64,000 nucleotides of DNA from Herbaspirillum sp. ASV7 (GTDB lineage Bacteria; Pseudomonadota; Gammaproteobacteria; Burkholderiales; Burkholderiaceae_D), in the NCBI RefSeq assembly GCF_016429215.1, contig NZ_JAELUH010000013.1, positions 1 through 64,000 on the forward strand, given 5' to 3'. A program made the position numbers and the translations under genes. The notes beneath the pieces were generated by a model. That model saw only the letters and a list, made by a program, of their open reading frames with translations. It was not told where the DNA came from and ran no database searches. Positions 1-8,450 of the stretch are shown here, one piece after another. Within the stretch, counting starts at the first letter, position 1. Every line of letters starts with the position of its first letter.

Positions 1-124
1 TGTCGCCGTGGGCGAAGTTGATCAGGTTCAGCACCCCGTACACCATCGTGTATCCCAGGGCGATCAGTGCGTACATGCTGCCTAGCACCAATCCGTTGAT
101 GATCTGCTGGATGAAAATGTCCAT
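1..124 (-). CDS. livH: Branched-chain amino acid ABC transporter permease, N-terminus only
   Basis: The first 41 codons read [20 protein letters not shown] and continue through [10 protein letters not shown] and NFAHGD, the hallmark start of LivH-type inner-membrane permeases that import leucine, isoleucine and valine with LivM, LivG/F and LivJ/K. A GAAGAG ribosome-binding site sits six bases before the ATG. The gene runs off the left edge, so the rest of the transporter operon lies outside the window. The family call is firm; substrate specificity cannot be judged from this piece. Confidence 0.85.
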   Translation of the reverse strand, partial: MDIFIQQIINGLVLGSMYALIALGYTMVYGVLNLINFAHGD

Positions 125-520
125 GAATAACTCTTCGATCTAGATGAAAACAGGAAAACCACGAAGCCCCACCCCATCGTGGGCGCTACGCGAAAGCATG
201 GCGATGAGCAAAAACCGTTCCCGCCACGCGGGATGGCATTGCAGCCCTTCATAAATGGTGACGGCCATGCCACCAGAACCGGAAGACATCCGGGAGAAAG
301 AAAAGAGAGGAATCAGCCGCTGTCGCCGCGGATGCGGCACAGGCGCGTGGTGCAGGAAGGCCGGGTGCGACAAGGCTGTCGTCCCATGCCGGCAGGCAGA
401 TGGACTTGCATGGTTTGGTGTCTCCCAGTGTCTCGTGACGCCGCGTTGGCGGCGCGCGCCCGGCTTGAAGCGGGCTTGCCCGTAGCCACCTTTTGGGTGG
501 CCCGTCGATATTGGTGCGGA

Positions 521-526
521 ATTATA
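521..526 (-). promoter_or_regulatory. Candidate -10 box (TATAAT) for livH; long leader 125-520
   Basis: A perfect TATAAT lies on the minus strand about 400 bases upstream of livH. I do not see a good -35 box at normal spacing. If used, it would give a long 5' leader. That leader contains small hairpins, for example CCACC-CAAAA-GGTGG around 485-499. I do not recognise a known riboswitch in it. I see no gene in the 125-632 stretch. Confidence 0.3.
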
Positions 527-632
527 CGCAGAACGGACACACAATCCAGCACAAAACTGAGCGCTGTTACATAAGAATTGCGGTAAGACCAGTGAATTGC
601 CGTGCTTTATTGCAATGACAGCCGCCAAATTG

Positions 633-660
633 AAAAAGGCTTGCATCTGCAAGCCTTTTT
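633..660. terminator. Bidirectional rho-independent terminator
   Basis: A perfect inverted repeat has 13-base arms (AAAAAGGCTTGCA, a 2-base loop, then TGCAAGCCTTTTT). It has A-rich and T-rich flanks and lies just downstream of ispH, which is read on the minus strand. Confidence 0.9.
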
Positions 661-689
661 CACACCCTCGTCTGGAGGCGGACAAATTC

Positions 690-1661
690 TCAGGCCGGTT
701 CCTGGGTCGCAGCTGTGCGTGCTCCCAGCCCCTTGGGAAGAGGGAAAGTGACGTTCTCTTCGATGCCCTCGAGCACCCGCACACTGCGCGCGCCCAGCTC
801 ACGGATACGTTCGATGACCGCCTGCACCAGCACCTCCGGCGCCGACGCACCTGCGGTGACCCCGATGCGCTGGCGACCCACCACCCATTGCGGATCGATC
901 TGGTCAGCGTTGTCGACCATGAAGGCCGGCACGCCCTTCTTCTCGGCCAGCTCGCGCAGGCGGTTGGAGTTGGAACTGTTGGGGCTGCCCACCACGATCA
1001 CCACCTCCACCTGCGGCGCCATGAACTTGACCGCTTCCTGGCGATTGGTGGTGGCGTAGCAGATGTCGCCCTTCTTCGGTTCGGTGATGGCCGGGAAGCG
1101 TGCACGCAAGGCGGCGATGATCTCGGCCGTATCGTCCACCGACAGGGTGGTCTGCGAGACATAGGCCAGCAGGGCTGGATCGGCTACCTGCAGGCGTTGC
1201 ACATCATCGACCGTCTCCACCAGATGCATGCCTTGCTCGGTCTGGCCCATGGTGCCCTCTACTTCAGGATGGCCGGCATGGCCGATCATGATGATCTCGC
1301 GCCCTTCGCGACGCATCTTGGCCACTTCCATGTGCACCTTGGTGACCAGCGGACAGGTGGCATCGAACACCGTCAGGCCACGCTCGGCGGCTTCGGCCTG
1401 GATGGCCTTGGAGACGCCGTGGGCCGAGAAAATGACGGTATTGCCCGCCGGCACGTCGGCCAGCTCCTCGATGAAGACCGCGCCCTTGGCACGCAGGTCA
1501 TTGACCACGTAGGCGTTGTGCACGATCTCGTGACGCACGTAGATGGGCGCGCCGAACTGCGCCAGCGCGCGCTCGACGATCTCGATGGCGCGATCCACCC
1601 CGGCGCAGAAACCGCGCGGCTGGGCCAGCAGGATCTCGGAGTCGGCTTTGTCCATGCTCAT
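690..1661 (-). CDS. ispH: 4-hydroxy-3-methylbut-2-enyl diphosphate reductase
   Basis: IspH (LytB) is the last enzyme of the MEP isoprenoid pathway. It reduces HMBPP to IPP and DMAPP with a [4Fe-4S] cluster. The N-terminus shows [20 protein letters not shown] with the first cluster cysteine; the others fall in [13 protein letters not shown] and [11 protein letters not shown], and the active-site region [16 protein letters not shown] is present. The 323-residue product is family-sized. The start MSMDKAD is preferred because AAGGGA lies seven bases upstream; an in-frame TTG 21 bases earlier is less likely. It follows fkpB on the same strand with a short gap, a common betaproteobacterial pairing. 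Confidence 0.97.
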   Translation of the reverse strand: MSMDKADSEILLAQPRGFCAGVDRAIEIVERALAQFGAPIYVRHEIVHNAYVVNDLRAKGAVFIEELADVPAGNTVIFSAHGVSKAIQAEAAERGLTVFDATCPLVTKVHMEVAKMRREGREIIMIGHAGHPEVEGTMGQTEQGMHLVETVDDVQRLQVADPALLAYVSQTTLSVDDTAEIIAALRARFPAITEPKKGDICYATTNRQEAVKFMAPQVEVVIVVGSPNSSNSNRLRELAEKKGVPAFMVDNADQIDPQWVVGRQRIGVTAGASAPEVLVQAVIERIRELGARSVRVLEGIEENVTFPLPKGLGARTAATQEPA

Positions 1662-1719
1662 GATATTTCCCTTGTTTCTCAATGCTTCTCTAGCGCTGTA
1701 TCGCCAATTTACTAGGTGC

Positions 1720-2175
1720 TTACAGGATTCCGATGATTTTCACTTCGAACTTCAGTGTCTGCCCGGCCAGCGGGTGATTGAAGTCGAAAACTGCGCCATT
1801 ATCATCCATCGATCGCAGGATACCGGCAAAGCGGCCGCCACCGGGCGCGGCAAAATCCACCAGGTCGCCGATGCGGTATTGCTCGTCCATGGCCGAATTC
1901 TCTTGCAGCGTGGCCAGCGAGATACGCTGGATCAGTTCATCGCTGCGTTCACCGAAGGCCTGGGCCGGCGCCAGTTCGAAGGTCTGGTGCGCGCCTTCGG
2001 GCAGGCCCAGCAGGCAGGCTTCCAGGAACGGCGCCAGTTGGCCCTGGCCGAACTGCAGGGTGGCCGGATTTTCGTTGAAGGTGCTGACGATATCTTCACC
2101 TTCCAGCGAAGCCAGGCGGTAATGCAGGGTCAGGTAGGCGTTGTCGGTGACGACAGGTACGGATGGGCTGGACAT
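1720..2175 (-). CDS. fkpB: FKBP-type peptidyl-prolyl cis-trans isomerase (SlpA/FkpB type)
   Basis: This 151-residue protein has the SlpA/FkpB arrangement. It starts with a short FKBP strand ([19 protein letters not shown]), and [20 protein letters not shown] resembles the FKBP core. An inserted-flap region follows, then a C-terminal half ending in [19 protein letters not shown], typical of this cytoplasmic prolyl isomerase/chaperone group. The ATG at 2175 is preferred to an in-frame GTG 21 bases upstream because it gives the usual family N-terminus. ispH lies downstream on the same strand. No strong ribosome-binding site is seen. Confidence 0.9.
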   Translation of the reverse strand: MSSPSVPVVTDNAYLTLHYRLASLEGEDIVSTFNENPATLQFGQGQLAPFLEACLLGLPEGAHQTFELAPAQAFGERSDELIQRISLATLQENSAMDEQYRIGDLVDFAAPGGGRFAGILRSMDDNGAVFDFNHPLAGQTLKFEVKIIGIL

Positions 2176-2353
2176 GAAAGGAACTCGAATGTGCACAAGA
2201 ACCCGCTATTGTAAGCCACGTTGGCCCGCTGCGCCGCTGCCGGCATCGTCTGCCGCCGCCCCATCGACCACCGGAGATGGCTGTCGTTGACCAGCCTCAA
2301 GACTTCATCCTCCGTCTTTCCTCCCCCCCTCTTCTTTTCAGGATCAGACAAGC

Positions 2354-3028
2354 ATGAGCATCATCGATTGGCCCAAGGAACAGCGCCCACGCGAGCGCCT
2401 CTTGCAACATGGCGCCGCAGCGCTGTCGGACGCCGAACTGTTGGCGATCTTCCTGCGCGTGGGCATTCCCGGCAAGAACGCCGTGGAGCTGGCGCGCGAT
2501 ACCCTGCAGCGGTTCGGCTCGCTGACCACCATGCTGCGCGTGGCCGAGAAAGACCTCGCCCTGGGCAGCGGCGTGGGGCCGGCCAAATGCAGCCAGCTGC
2601 TGGCTGCACTGGAACTGTCGCGTCGGGCCATTCACGAAGAGTTACAGGAGGGCAGCAAGCTCAACTCGACCAAAAAGGTCGCCGAGTATCTGAAGCTTCT
2701 CTTCAAGAACAGGGAACGCGAGAGTTTCGTCATCCTGTTCCTGGATGTGCGCAACAAGCTGATCTGCATGGAAGAACTGTTCAGCGGCACGCTCAATCAT
2801 GCCGCCGTCTACCCCCGCGAAGTGGTCAAGGCCACCCTGCGCCACAACGCCGCCTCGGTGATCCTGGCCCACAACCACCCCTCGGGGGACCCCGAGCCCA
2901 GCGAGGCCGACATCACGCTCACCGAGGCCCTGGCCGACGCCCTGGAGTTGATCGACGTACAGCTGCTGGATCATTTCGTGGTCGCGGGGACACGCCTGTA
3001 TTCCTTCGCCGACCACGGGAAGCTCTGA
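2354..3028 (+). CDS. radC: RadC family JAB/MPN-domain protein
   Basis: The 224-residue product has the N-terminal RadC helix-hairpin region (SDAELLAIFLRVGIPGKNAV) followed by a JAMM metal-binding motif, seen as HNHPSGDPEPS with an upstream glutamate in MEELFSGTLNHAA. RadC proteins were named for DNA repair, but the biochemical role of the chromosomal version is unsettled. Length and motif spacing are normal. It is divergent from fkpB and lies upstream of rpmB-rpmG, a frequent arrangement in proteobacteria. Confidence 0.95.
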   Translation: MSIIDWPKEQRPRERLLQHGAAALSDAELLAIFLRVGIPGKNAVELARDTLQRFGSLTTMLRVAEKDLALGSGVGPAKCSQLLAALELSRRAIHEELQEGSKLNSTKKVAEYLKLLFKNRERESFVILFLDVRNKLICMEELFSGTLNHAAVYPREVVKATLRHNAASVILAHNHPSGDPEPSEADITLTEALADALELIDVQLLDHFVVAGTRLYSFADHGKL

Positions 3029-3165
3029 GCCGCAAGCCCCCAGATCACCCGCAAAGCCTGATGGGGCCTGGTTTTGCGTCAAAAACAAATGATCAGGAAA
3101 GCAATTGCACCACAAATTGTTAAATGCAATCAAGCAATCACGACACAATTGTTTTTCGCAAGTCA

Positions 3166-3194
3166 TTGAAAAGCCTGAGTTTTTTCCATATACT
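3166..3194 (+). promoter_or_regulatory. Sigma-70 promoter of rpmB-rpmG
   Basis: TTGAAA at 3166-3171 and TATACT at 3189-3194 are separated by exactly 17 bases, inside an A/T-rich tract just before rpmB. This is a near-consensus sigma-70 promoter, as expected for a ribosomal-protein operon. Confidence 0.75.
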
Positions 3195-3235
3195 CTTGTT
3201 TTTCCCAAATTCGGAAATTTTTAAGGAGTACTAAC

Positions 3236-3472
3236 ATGGCACGTGTCTGCCAAGTCACCGGGAAGGGGCCGATGGTCGGCAACAACGTTTCCCATGCAAA
3301 CAACAAGACCAAGCGTCGTTTCCTGCCCAACCTGCAGAACCGCCGCATTTTCGTCGAATCCGAGAACCGCTGGGTTTCGCTGCGTTTGTCCAACGCCGGC
3401 CTGCGCGTGATCGACAAGATCGGCATCGATGCCGTTCTGGCCGATCTGCGTGCTCGTGGCGAAAAAGTCTAA
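3236..3472 (+). CDS. rpmB: 50S ribosomal protein L28
   Basis: The 78-residue protein begins [20 protein letters not shown] and contains [17 protein letters not shown], the L28 signature. The length matches the family. It has a TAAGGAG ribosome-binding site and is followed 24 bases later by rpmG, so the two form the usual rpmBG operon for the large ribosomal subunit. Confidence 0.99.
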   Translation: MARVCQVTGKGPMVGNNVSHANNKTKRRFLPNLQNRRIFVESENRWVSLRLSNAGLRVIDKIGIDAVLADLRARGEKV

Positions 3473-3496
3473 TTAGCAGAGTAAAGGAAATCTATC

Positions 3497-3664
3497 ATGG
3501 CGAAATCCGGCCGCGACAAAATCAAACTGGAGTCGACCGCAGGTACTGGTCACTTCTACACCACCACCAAGAACAAGCGTACTACGCCCGAAAAGATCAG
3601 CATCATGAAGTTCGATCCCAAGGCACGTAAGCACGTCGAGTACAAGGAAACCAAGATCAAGTAA
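3497..3664 (+). CDS. rpmG: 50S ribosomal protein L33
   Basis: This 55-residue reading frame starts [20 protein letters not shown] and ends [11 protein letters not shown], a clear L33. It has no cysteines, so it is the zinc-free (C-minus) form with no zinc-ribbon paralogue visible here. AAAGGAA precedes the ATG, and a strong terminator follows 24 bases after the stop. Confidence 0.98.
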   Translation: MAKSGRDKIKLESTAGTGHFYTTTKNKRTTPEKISIMKFDPKARKHVEYKETKIK

Positions 3665-3687
3665 TTGATCGCTGGTGACCGATGAAG

Positions 3688-3716
3688 AACCCGCAGAGCG
3701 ATCTGCGGGTTTTTTA
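3688..3716 (+). terminator. Terminator of rpmB-rpmG
   Basis: The inverted repeat AACCCGCAGA-GCGA-TCTGCGGGTT is followed by a run of T, directly after rpmG. Confidence 0.9.
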
Positions 3717-3744
3717 TTGCCTGGCGCTCTGGCCGACAGCCCAC

Positions 3745-3787
3745 AAAGAAAAATCCCCGCAGATCACTCGGCGGGGATTTTTCTTTC
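3745..3787. terminator. Second terminator, serving the convergent desaturase gene
   Basis: AAATCCCCGC pairs with GCGGGGATTT across a nine-base loop, with A-rich and T-rich flanks on the two sides. It sits between two convergent genes and can stop transcription from either direction. Confidence 0.85.
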
Positions 3788-3824
3788 ACGTCCCGGTACA
3801 GAACCGGGAACGGAGAGAGCAGGA

Positions 3825-5021
3825 TCAGGCGTAGCTGCGCAGACGCACGGCGAAGTCACGCAGGGCCTTCACGCCGGATGCCTCGGCGCGGGTGCACCAG
3901 TCTTGCAGTTGTTGCAGCAGCTGTTCGCGGGTCGAGTGCGAACGCTCCCAGATGGCGCCCAGCTCGATACGCATCTCGTGCATAGTCTGCAGCGCCTTGC
4001 TGTGGGCGAACAGCTCGGAGAGCTGCGCCTTCTGACCATCTTCCAGGCGACCTGGCTCCCGTTGCAACAGCTTCTTGGAAGTCTTCAGGAAGCGAGATTC
4101 CAGCTTGGCCTTCTCGATCAGGTGATCCAGCTCGTCCTTCCAGGCGGTCTTGAGCGAACGGGCATACTTGGCGGTCACATCGTAGCGGTTGGCGATGACG
4201 GACTGCAGGGTATCGAAGTCGACCACGGCCTTCTTGCTGTCGAACTTGGGCACCGGTGCCACCTTCTTCACCTTGGCCAGGCCGAAGGTTTCGAGGATGC
4301 GGATATACATCCAGCCGATGTCGAACTCATACCACTTCGACGAGAACTTGGCCGAAGTGCCGAAGGTGTGGTGGTTGTTGTGCATCTCTTCGCCACCGAT
4401 GAGAATGCCGATCGGGAACAGGTTGGTCGAGGCGTCGATGCAGTCGTAGTTGCGATAGCCCCAGAAGTGGCCCAGGCCATTGACCACACCAGCGGCCCAG
4501 AACGGGATCCAGGCCATCTGGACAGCCCAGACGGTCAGGCCAATGCCGCCGAAGAGCAGCACGTCGATGATCAGCATGATGCCCACACCCTGCCAGCCGT
4601 ACTTGCTGTAGATGTTGTGCTCGATCCAGTCATCGGGGGTACCGTGACCGAATTTTTCCATGGTCTCGGCATTCTTGGATTCATTGCGATAGAGCTCGGC
4701 GCCCTGCCACATCACCTTGTTGATGCCGCGGGTCTGCGGGCTGTGCGGATCGTCTTCCGTCTCGCACTTGGCGTGGTGCTTGCGGTGGATGGCAGCCCAC
4801 TCCTTGGTCACCATGCCGGTGGTCAACCACAGCCACAGGCGGAAGAAATGGCTGGGGATCGCGTGCAGGTCGAGCGCGCGGTGCGCCTGGCAACGATGCA
4901 GGTAGAGAGTCACGCCCACGATGGTGATATGGGTCATCACCAGGGTGTAAATGACAATCTGCCAACCGCTTGCATGCAGCAAACCATTGGCAACAAAGTC
5001 GAGGATCGCATCTAAGGTCAT
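3825..5021 (-). CDS. Acyl-CoA/acyl-lipid fatty-acid desaturase (delta-9 type)
   Basis: This 398-residue membrane protein carries the three histidine boxes of the diiron desaturases: HRCQAHR (about residue 42), HRKHHAK (about 80) and the late MHNNHHTFG box (about 200). Hydrophobic segments lie between them. Such enzymes put a double bond into membrane fatty acids. A charged C-terminal region of about 150 residues after the last box is longer than in minimal desaturases and is largely helical in composition. GGAG five bases before the ATG at 5021 sets the start; a GTG one codon earlier is too close. It appears to be a single-gene unit ending at a bidirectional terminator. Confidence 0.93.
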   Translation of the reverse strand: MTLDAILDFVANGLLHASGWQIVIYTLVMTHITIVGVTLYLHRCQAHRALDLHAIPSHFFRLWLWLTTGMVTKEWAAIHRKHHAKCETEDDPHSPQTRGINKVMWQGAELYRNESKNAETMEKFGHGTPDDWIEHNIYSKYGWQGVGIMLIIDVLLFGGIGLTVWAVQMAWIPFWAAGVVNGLGHFWGYRNYDCIDASTNLFPIGILIGGEEMHNNHHTFGTSAKFSSKWYEFDIGWMYIRILETFGLAKVKKVAPVPKFDSKKAVVDFDTLQSVIANRYDVTAKYARSLKTAWKDELDHLIEKAKLESRFLKTSKKLLQREPGRLEDGQKAQLSELFAHSKALQTMHEMRIELGAIWERSHSTREQLLQQLQDWCTRAEASGVKALRDFAVRLRSYA

Positions 5022-5100
5022 CACTACTCCAAATAGAAAACAACTATCGGACTACACAACGAAACACAAACTTGTTCCGGTAAAATGAGTTTAATTTCTT

Positions 5101-6459
5101 TTAATTGCCGGGTATTGTACGCGAATTCTGTTCGCCTGGGACATCAGGATTTTCCTGGGCCTGGCTTTGACGGAAGCTGCGCTCATCCATGATGCGGATA
5201 TCCCGCTTGGCGTGGGCCACCTGGATGCCATGGGCCTTGAAGGCTTTCCAGATTGCCCTGTTGACGTCGGACAACACATTCAGGCGTCCGTTTTCCGGGT
5301 CGGTGATCCAGAACCCCAGCTCCAGCTCCAGCCCGTCGGCGCCGATCTTGATCAGCAAGGCCTGCGGCGCGGTTTGTTGCGACACCCGCTGTACTTCAAG
5401 TGCGGCCTGTTCCATGATCGACAAGACGGTTTCGACGTCATCCTGGTACAGAATTGTAAGCTGTGTGGACAAACGTACAATGCGATGCGTCAATGAATAG
5501 TTTTGTACCGGATTGGAGACAAACAGTTCATTTGGCAAGACCGATTCGATCCCATCCAGCCCCTCCAGGATGGTGTAGCGGGTATTGATCTGGGTGACCT
5601 TGCCAAAATATTTCTCCACGGCAACCATGTCGCCGATCACCATGCTGCGTTCCAGCAGGATCACGAAGCCGGACACATAGCTGCTGGCAATCTTCTGCAG
5701 GCCCAGGCCGATACCCACGCCCAGCGCGCCGCCGAACACCGACAGCACGGTCAGGTCGATACCGACCAGCGACAGGCTCACCAGGAAGGCGATCAGGATC
5801 AGGACCGCACGCGCCATGCGCGCCACGACGGTGCGCAGCGAAGAATGCATGCCGCTGAACTTCATGAGCCGGTTTTCCAGCACCGTGCCGATCCACAGCG
5901 CAATGATCAGCGTCACCAGCACCGAGGCCCCCGCCTGCAGCATGGTCAGCAGCGACACCTTGTGGCGGCCCAGCGGCAGCGTGGTGGTATCGAGGTAATC
6001 GACGAAATCCGGCCACACGCCGATGATCCACATCAGCACGCACAACCAGACCAGCACGGCGATCACCTTCTCCGACAAATGCAACAACGCCCCCACGGTA
6101 GCGTCCTTGACGAAGATGCCGCGCAGCACATAGAACACGAAACGCATCGACACCTGCGCCACCGTCAGCGGGAACATGATTTCCCATAGCGACACCGAAT
6201 GCCCGCCGCGCCTGAGCGCATAGTAGGCCGCAGTGAGCAGGGCCAGGGCCAGCAGCGGCGAGAGCACGCGGGCAAAGCTCTTGACGCCGATCTGCATCAC
6301 CAGCGATTGCTCTTCCTGGTCACTGGGCAGCACGAAGCGGCTGCGCAACCAACGTGAAAGCCCGACGCCCCCCAGCAGGCACAGCGCAATGACGATCAGC
6401 TGACGCAACAGCGCCAGCGGTTGTGGGTCGGTAAACAAGGACAGGAAGTGGTCGGTCAT
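5101..6459 (-). CDS. MscS-family small-conductance mechanosensitive channel
   Basis: The 452-residue protein has several hydrophobic N-terminal segments and then the MscS pore and beta-domain: GGALGVGIGLGLQKIASSYV is the glycine/alanine-rich pore helix, followed by GFVILLERSMVIGDMV and VLPNELFVSNPVQNYSL. The cytoplasmic alpha/beta domain and a polar tail (SFRQSQAQENPD) follow. It would protect the cell from hypo-osmotic shock. The start MTDHFLSLF is chosen because the codons upstream are not membrane-protein-like; no strong ribosome-binding site is seen, so the start is uncertain. About 300 bases without a gene separate its start from the next gene. Confidence 0.9.
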   Translation of the reverse strand: MTDHFLSLFTDPQPLALLRQLIVIALCLLGGVGLSRWLRSRFVLPSDQEEQSLVMQIGVKSFARVLSPLLALALLTAAYYALRRGGHSVSLWEIMFPLTVAQVSMRFVFYVLRGIFVKDATVGALLHLSEKVIAVLVWLCVLMWIIGVWPDFVDYLDTTTLPLGRHKVSLLTMLQAGASVLVTLIIALWIGTVLENRLMKFSGMHSSLRTVVARMARAVLILIAFLVSLSLVGIDLTVLSVFGGALGVGIGLGLQKIASSYVSGFVILLERSMVIGDMVAVEKYFGKVTQINTRYTILEGLDGIESVLPNELFVSNPVQNYSLTHRIVRLSTQLTILYQDDVETVLSIMEQAALEVQRVSQQTAPQALLIKIGADGLELELGFWITDPENGRLNVLSDVNRAIWKAFKAHGIQVAHAKRDIRIMDERSFRQSQAQENPDVPGEQNSRTIPGN

Positions 6460-6756
6460 GGCTGGCCGCAAAGGGATCAAACAATAGAGCGGCGCCGTCC
6501 AGGAGCAGGCATGGCGCACCGCCCGTGGCGGGTTCTCGCCCGGGAGTGGAGGTGCTCAGCGCTGTGGTTGGCGAACCCGCAATTGTACCTACTTTGCGAC
6601 CGCCCCCCTCGTGGCGCGACCTATTTTTGCAATGCCAGCGCGCTCGGCGCCCTCCCCGGCGCGCGATCGACATCTGGAACCCAGCTCCTCAATGGATGTA
6701 AGCGCGCATTCTCCCCACCAGACCCGACCGGCGCCGGCCCGCGCTTGCCGGCAGTG

Positions 6757-7566
6757 TCACTGCAGCCGTAGCCCTTTGCGAATGGCGGCATCGACCGGTC
6801 CGGCGGGCATGAAACGGCGCAGCTTGGTCAGCAGCGAAGCCTGGCCCGGCGGGGTGTAGCGCATCTTCCAGCGGCGCTCCAAGGCGGCCGTGACGATGGT
6901 CTTGGCGACCGTTTCCGGCAGCGGCGCCTGTTCAACCTGCTGCGCCACGGCTGCGGCAGCCGCATTGCGCTGTGCCTCATAGGCGGCGATCCTTGCGGCC
7001 ACCTTGGGGGCATTGAGGTCCAGGCTGGTGCGGGTGTAGGCCGGTTCGATCAGGACCACGCGCACGCCGAACTGACGCGTCTCGTGATCCAGGCTTTCGG
7101 AAAGTCCCTCCACGGCATGCTTGGAGGCCGCATACAGCCCCATGTAAGGGGCCGGCAGGAAGCCCAGCACCGAGCTGACGTTGACGATGCGGCCATGGCC
7201 CCGGCGGCGCATGTACGGCAGGACCGCCTGGCTGGTGCGCAACAAGCCCAGCACGTTGACATCGAAGAGCGCCTGCGCTTCTTGCACCGAGGTTTCCTCC
7301 ACGGCGCCCACCAGCGACATGCCGGCATTGTTGACCAGGATGTCGATGCCCTGCTCACGTTCGATCACCTCCTGCACAGCCGCCGCCACCGAATCGGCAT
7401 CGCGCACATCCATTTCGATCAGATTCACGCCGGCGATGCCGGCCGCGCCCTCCAGCTTGCGCACGGTGCCATAGACCACGTGCCCGCGTGCGGCGAACAG
7501 TTGTGCTGTTGCCCGACCAATACCCGACGAGACGCCGGTGACCACCACCACCTTGTTGAGGGACAT
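6757..7566 (-). CDS. Short-chain dehydrogenase/reductase (SDR)
   Basis: This 269-residue classical SDR has the NAD(P)-binding TGVSSGIG motif near residue 10, NNAG near 90 and the catalytic YAASK about residue 150. AAGGAG lies seven bases before the ATG at 7566. The substrate is unknown. It is divergent from a TetR gene, and the shared intergenic region holds an operator also found ahead of the RND operon and the second TetR gene, so it is probably part of that regulon. Confidence 0.92.
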   Translation of the reverse strand: MSLNKVVVVTGVSSGIGRATAQLFAARGHVVYGTVRKLEGAAGIAGVNLIEMDVRDADSVAAAVQEVIEREQGIDILVNNAGMSLVGAVEETSVQEAQALFDVNVLGLLRTSQAVLPYMRRRGHGRIVNVSSVLGFLPAPYMGLYAASKHAVEGLSESLDHETRQFGVRVVLIEPAYTRTSLDLNAPKVAARIAAYEAQRNAAAAAVAQQVEQAPLPETVAKTIVTAALERRWKMRYTPPGQASLLTKLRRFMPAGPVDAAIRKGLRLQ

Positions 7567-7623
7567 GTTGTTTCTCCTTGCATGGGAATGAAGCGGCGCG
7601 ACGAAGACCACACCGCACGAATT

Positions 7624-7669
7624 AAGAGTTTATTCAACATCTATAATTAGATTACAATTGAACTCTAAC
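7624..7669. promoter_or_regulatory. Operator, copy 1 (SDR/TetR divergent promoter)
   Basis: Read on the minus strand, 7669-7641 is GTTAGAGTTCAATTG then TAATCTAATTATAG. It matches the other copies at 8365 and 14848 in the TTRGAGT-C and AATCTA elements. The far side (7624-7650) carries a partly matching inverted copy, so the site is roughly palindromic. It lies between the divergent SDR and TetR genes. Confidence 0.7.
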
Positions 7670-7705
7670 TTTCGCAAGAAGTTTTCGCAGAGAGGAGTTC
7701 ATCCC

Positions 7706-8302
7706 ATGAAAAAGAGCAAGCAGGACACCGAAGAGACGCGCAAGCGCATCCTCTCGACGGCAACCCGCATGTTCCTTGCCGATGGCCTGGCAGAGACCGG
7801 GATTGCCAGCATCATGAGCGCAGCCGGCCTGACCCAGGGCGGCTTCTATCGGCACTTCCGGTCCAAGGAACATCTCATCGCCGAGGCCAACCTGGCCGCC
7901 AACGATCGCATGTTCGACCACTTCGACCAGGCCCTGGCCGGCCAGTCGCCACGCCAAGCCCTGGCTACTGCGGTAGACATGTACTTGAGCCAGCTCGATG
8001 CCGTGGAGTGCGGTGGCATGTGCCCCCTGCCCAACCTGGGCAGCGAATTGCAACGGGCCGACCGTCTGGTGCGGGGCGCCGCCATGGCTGGCTACCAGCG
8101 CCTGGTGCAGTTCTTCCAGACCCTGGCGACCCAGGCCGGCGCGGCCGATCCGGGCCGGCTGGCCGAAGCCCTGGTCACGACCATGGTGGGCGCCGTGATG
8201 CTGGCCCGCGTAGCGCTCAGTCAGGACAGCCAGCAAGCCATCCTCGCCAATTGCCGCAAGACCCTGCATGCCATGCTGCCGCCGGCAAGCGGGCAGGACT
8301 GA
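7706..8302 (+). CDS. TetR-family repressor (first of two related copies)
   Basis: The 198-residue protein has an N-terminal TetR helix-turn-helix (TGIASIMSAAGLTQGGFYRH, then FRSKEHL) and a ligand-binding C-terminal domain of the MexJK/NemR-like type. The start is set by AGAGGAG upstream of MKKSKQD. Its recognition helix is almost identical to that of the TetR gene at 14179-14796, and both genes lie next to the same operator sequence. It probably represses the SDR, itself and the RND operon immediately downstream. The inducer is unknown. Confidence 0.93.
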   Translation: MKKSKQDTEETRKRILSTATRMFLADGLAETGIASIMSAAGLTQGGFYRHFRSKEHLIAEANLAANDRMFDHFDQALAGQSPRQALATAVDMYLSQLDAVECGGMCPLPNLGSELQRADRLVRGAAMAGYQRLVQFFQTLATQAGAADPGRLAEALVTTMVGAVMLARVALSQDSQQAILANCRKTLHAMLPPASGQD

Positions 8303-8364
8303 TCCCCTCCAAGGGCATCGCTTGTGTCATTCGGGCCAAACCCGGCAAAAAAGCCTTGAACAAT

Positions 8365-8410
8365 TTAGAGTTCGTTGATAATCTATATTTAGTGGTTAGA
8401 TGTACTCTAA
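8365..8410 (+). promoter_or_regulatory. Operator/promoter, copy 2 (RND operon)
   Basis: TTAGAGTTCGTTGATAATC at 8365-8383 is followed by TATATTTAG and ends in TACTCTAA at 8403-8410, so TTAGAGT and ACTCTAA form inverted ends of a 46-base element. Its left half matches the sites at 7669 and 14848. It lies 41 bases before the adaptor gene. Confidence 0.72.
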
Positions 8411-8450
8411 TATTGCTGGCCAGCGCCAGCCCCTTTCTTCCGAGGCCCCC

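Noticed and set aside
597..1715. A 372-codon plus-strand frame over ispH, and a 446-codon one (3675-5015) over the desaturase
   Set aside because: Both are antisense shadows of intact enzymes with family motifs.
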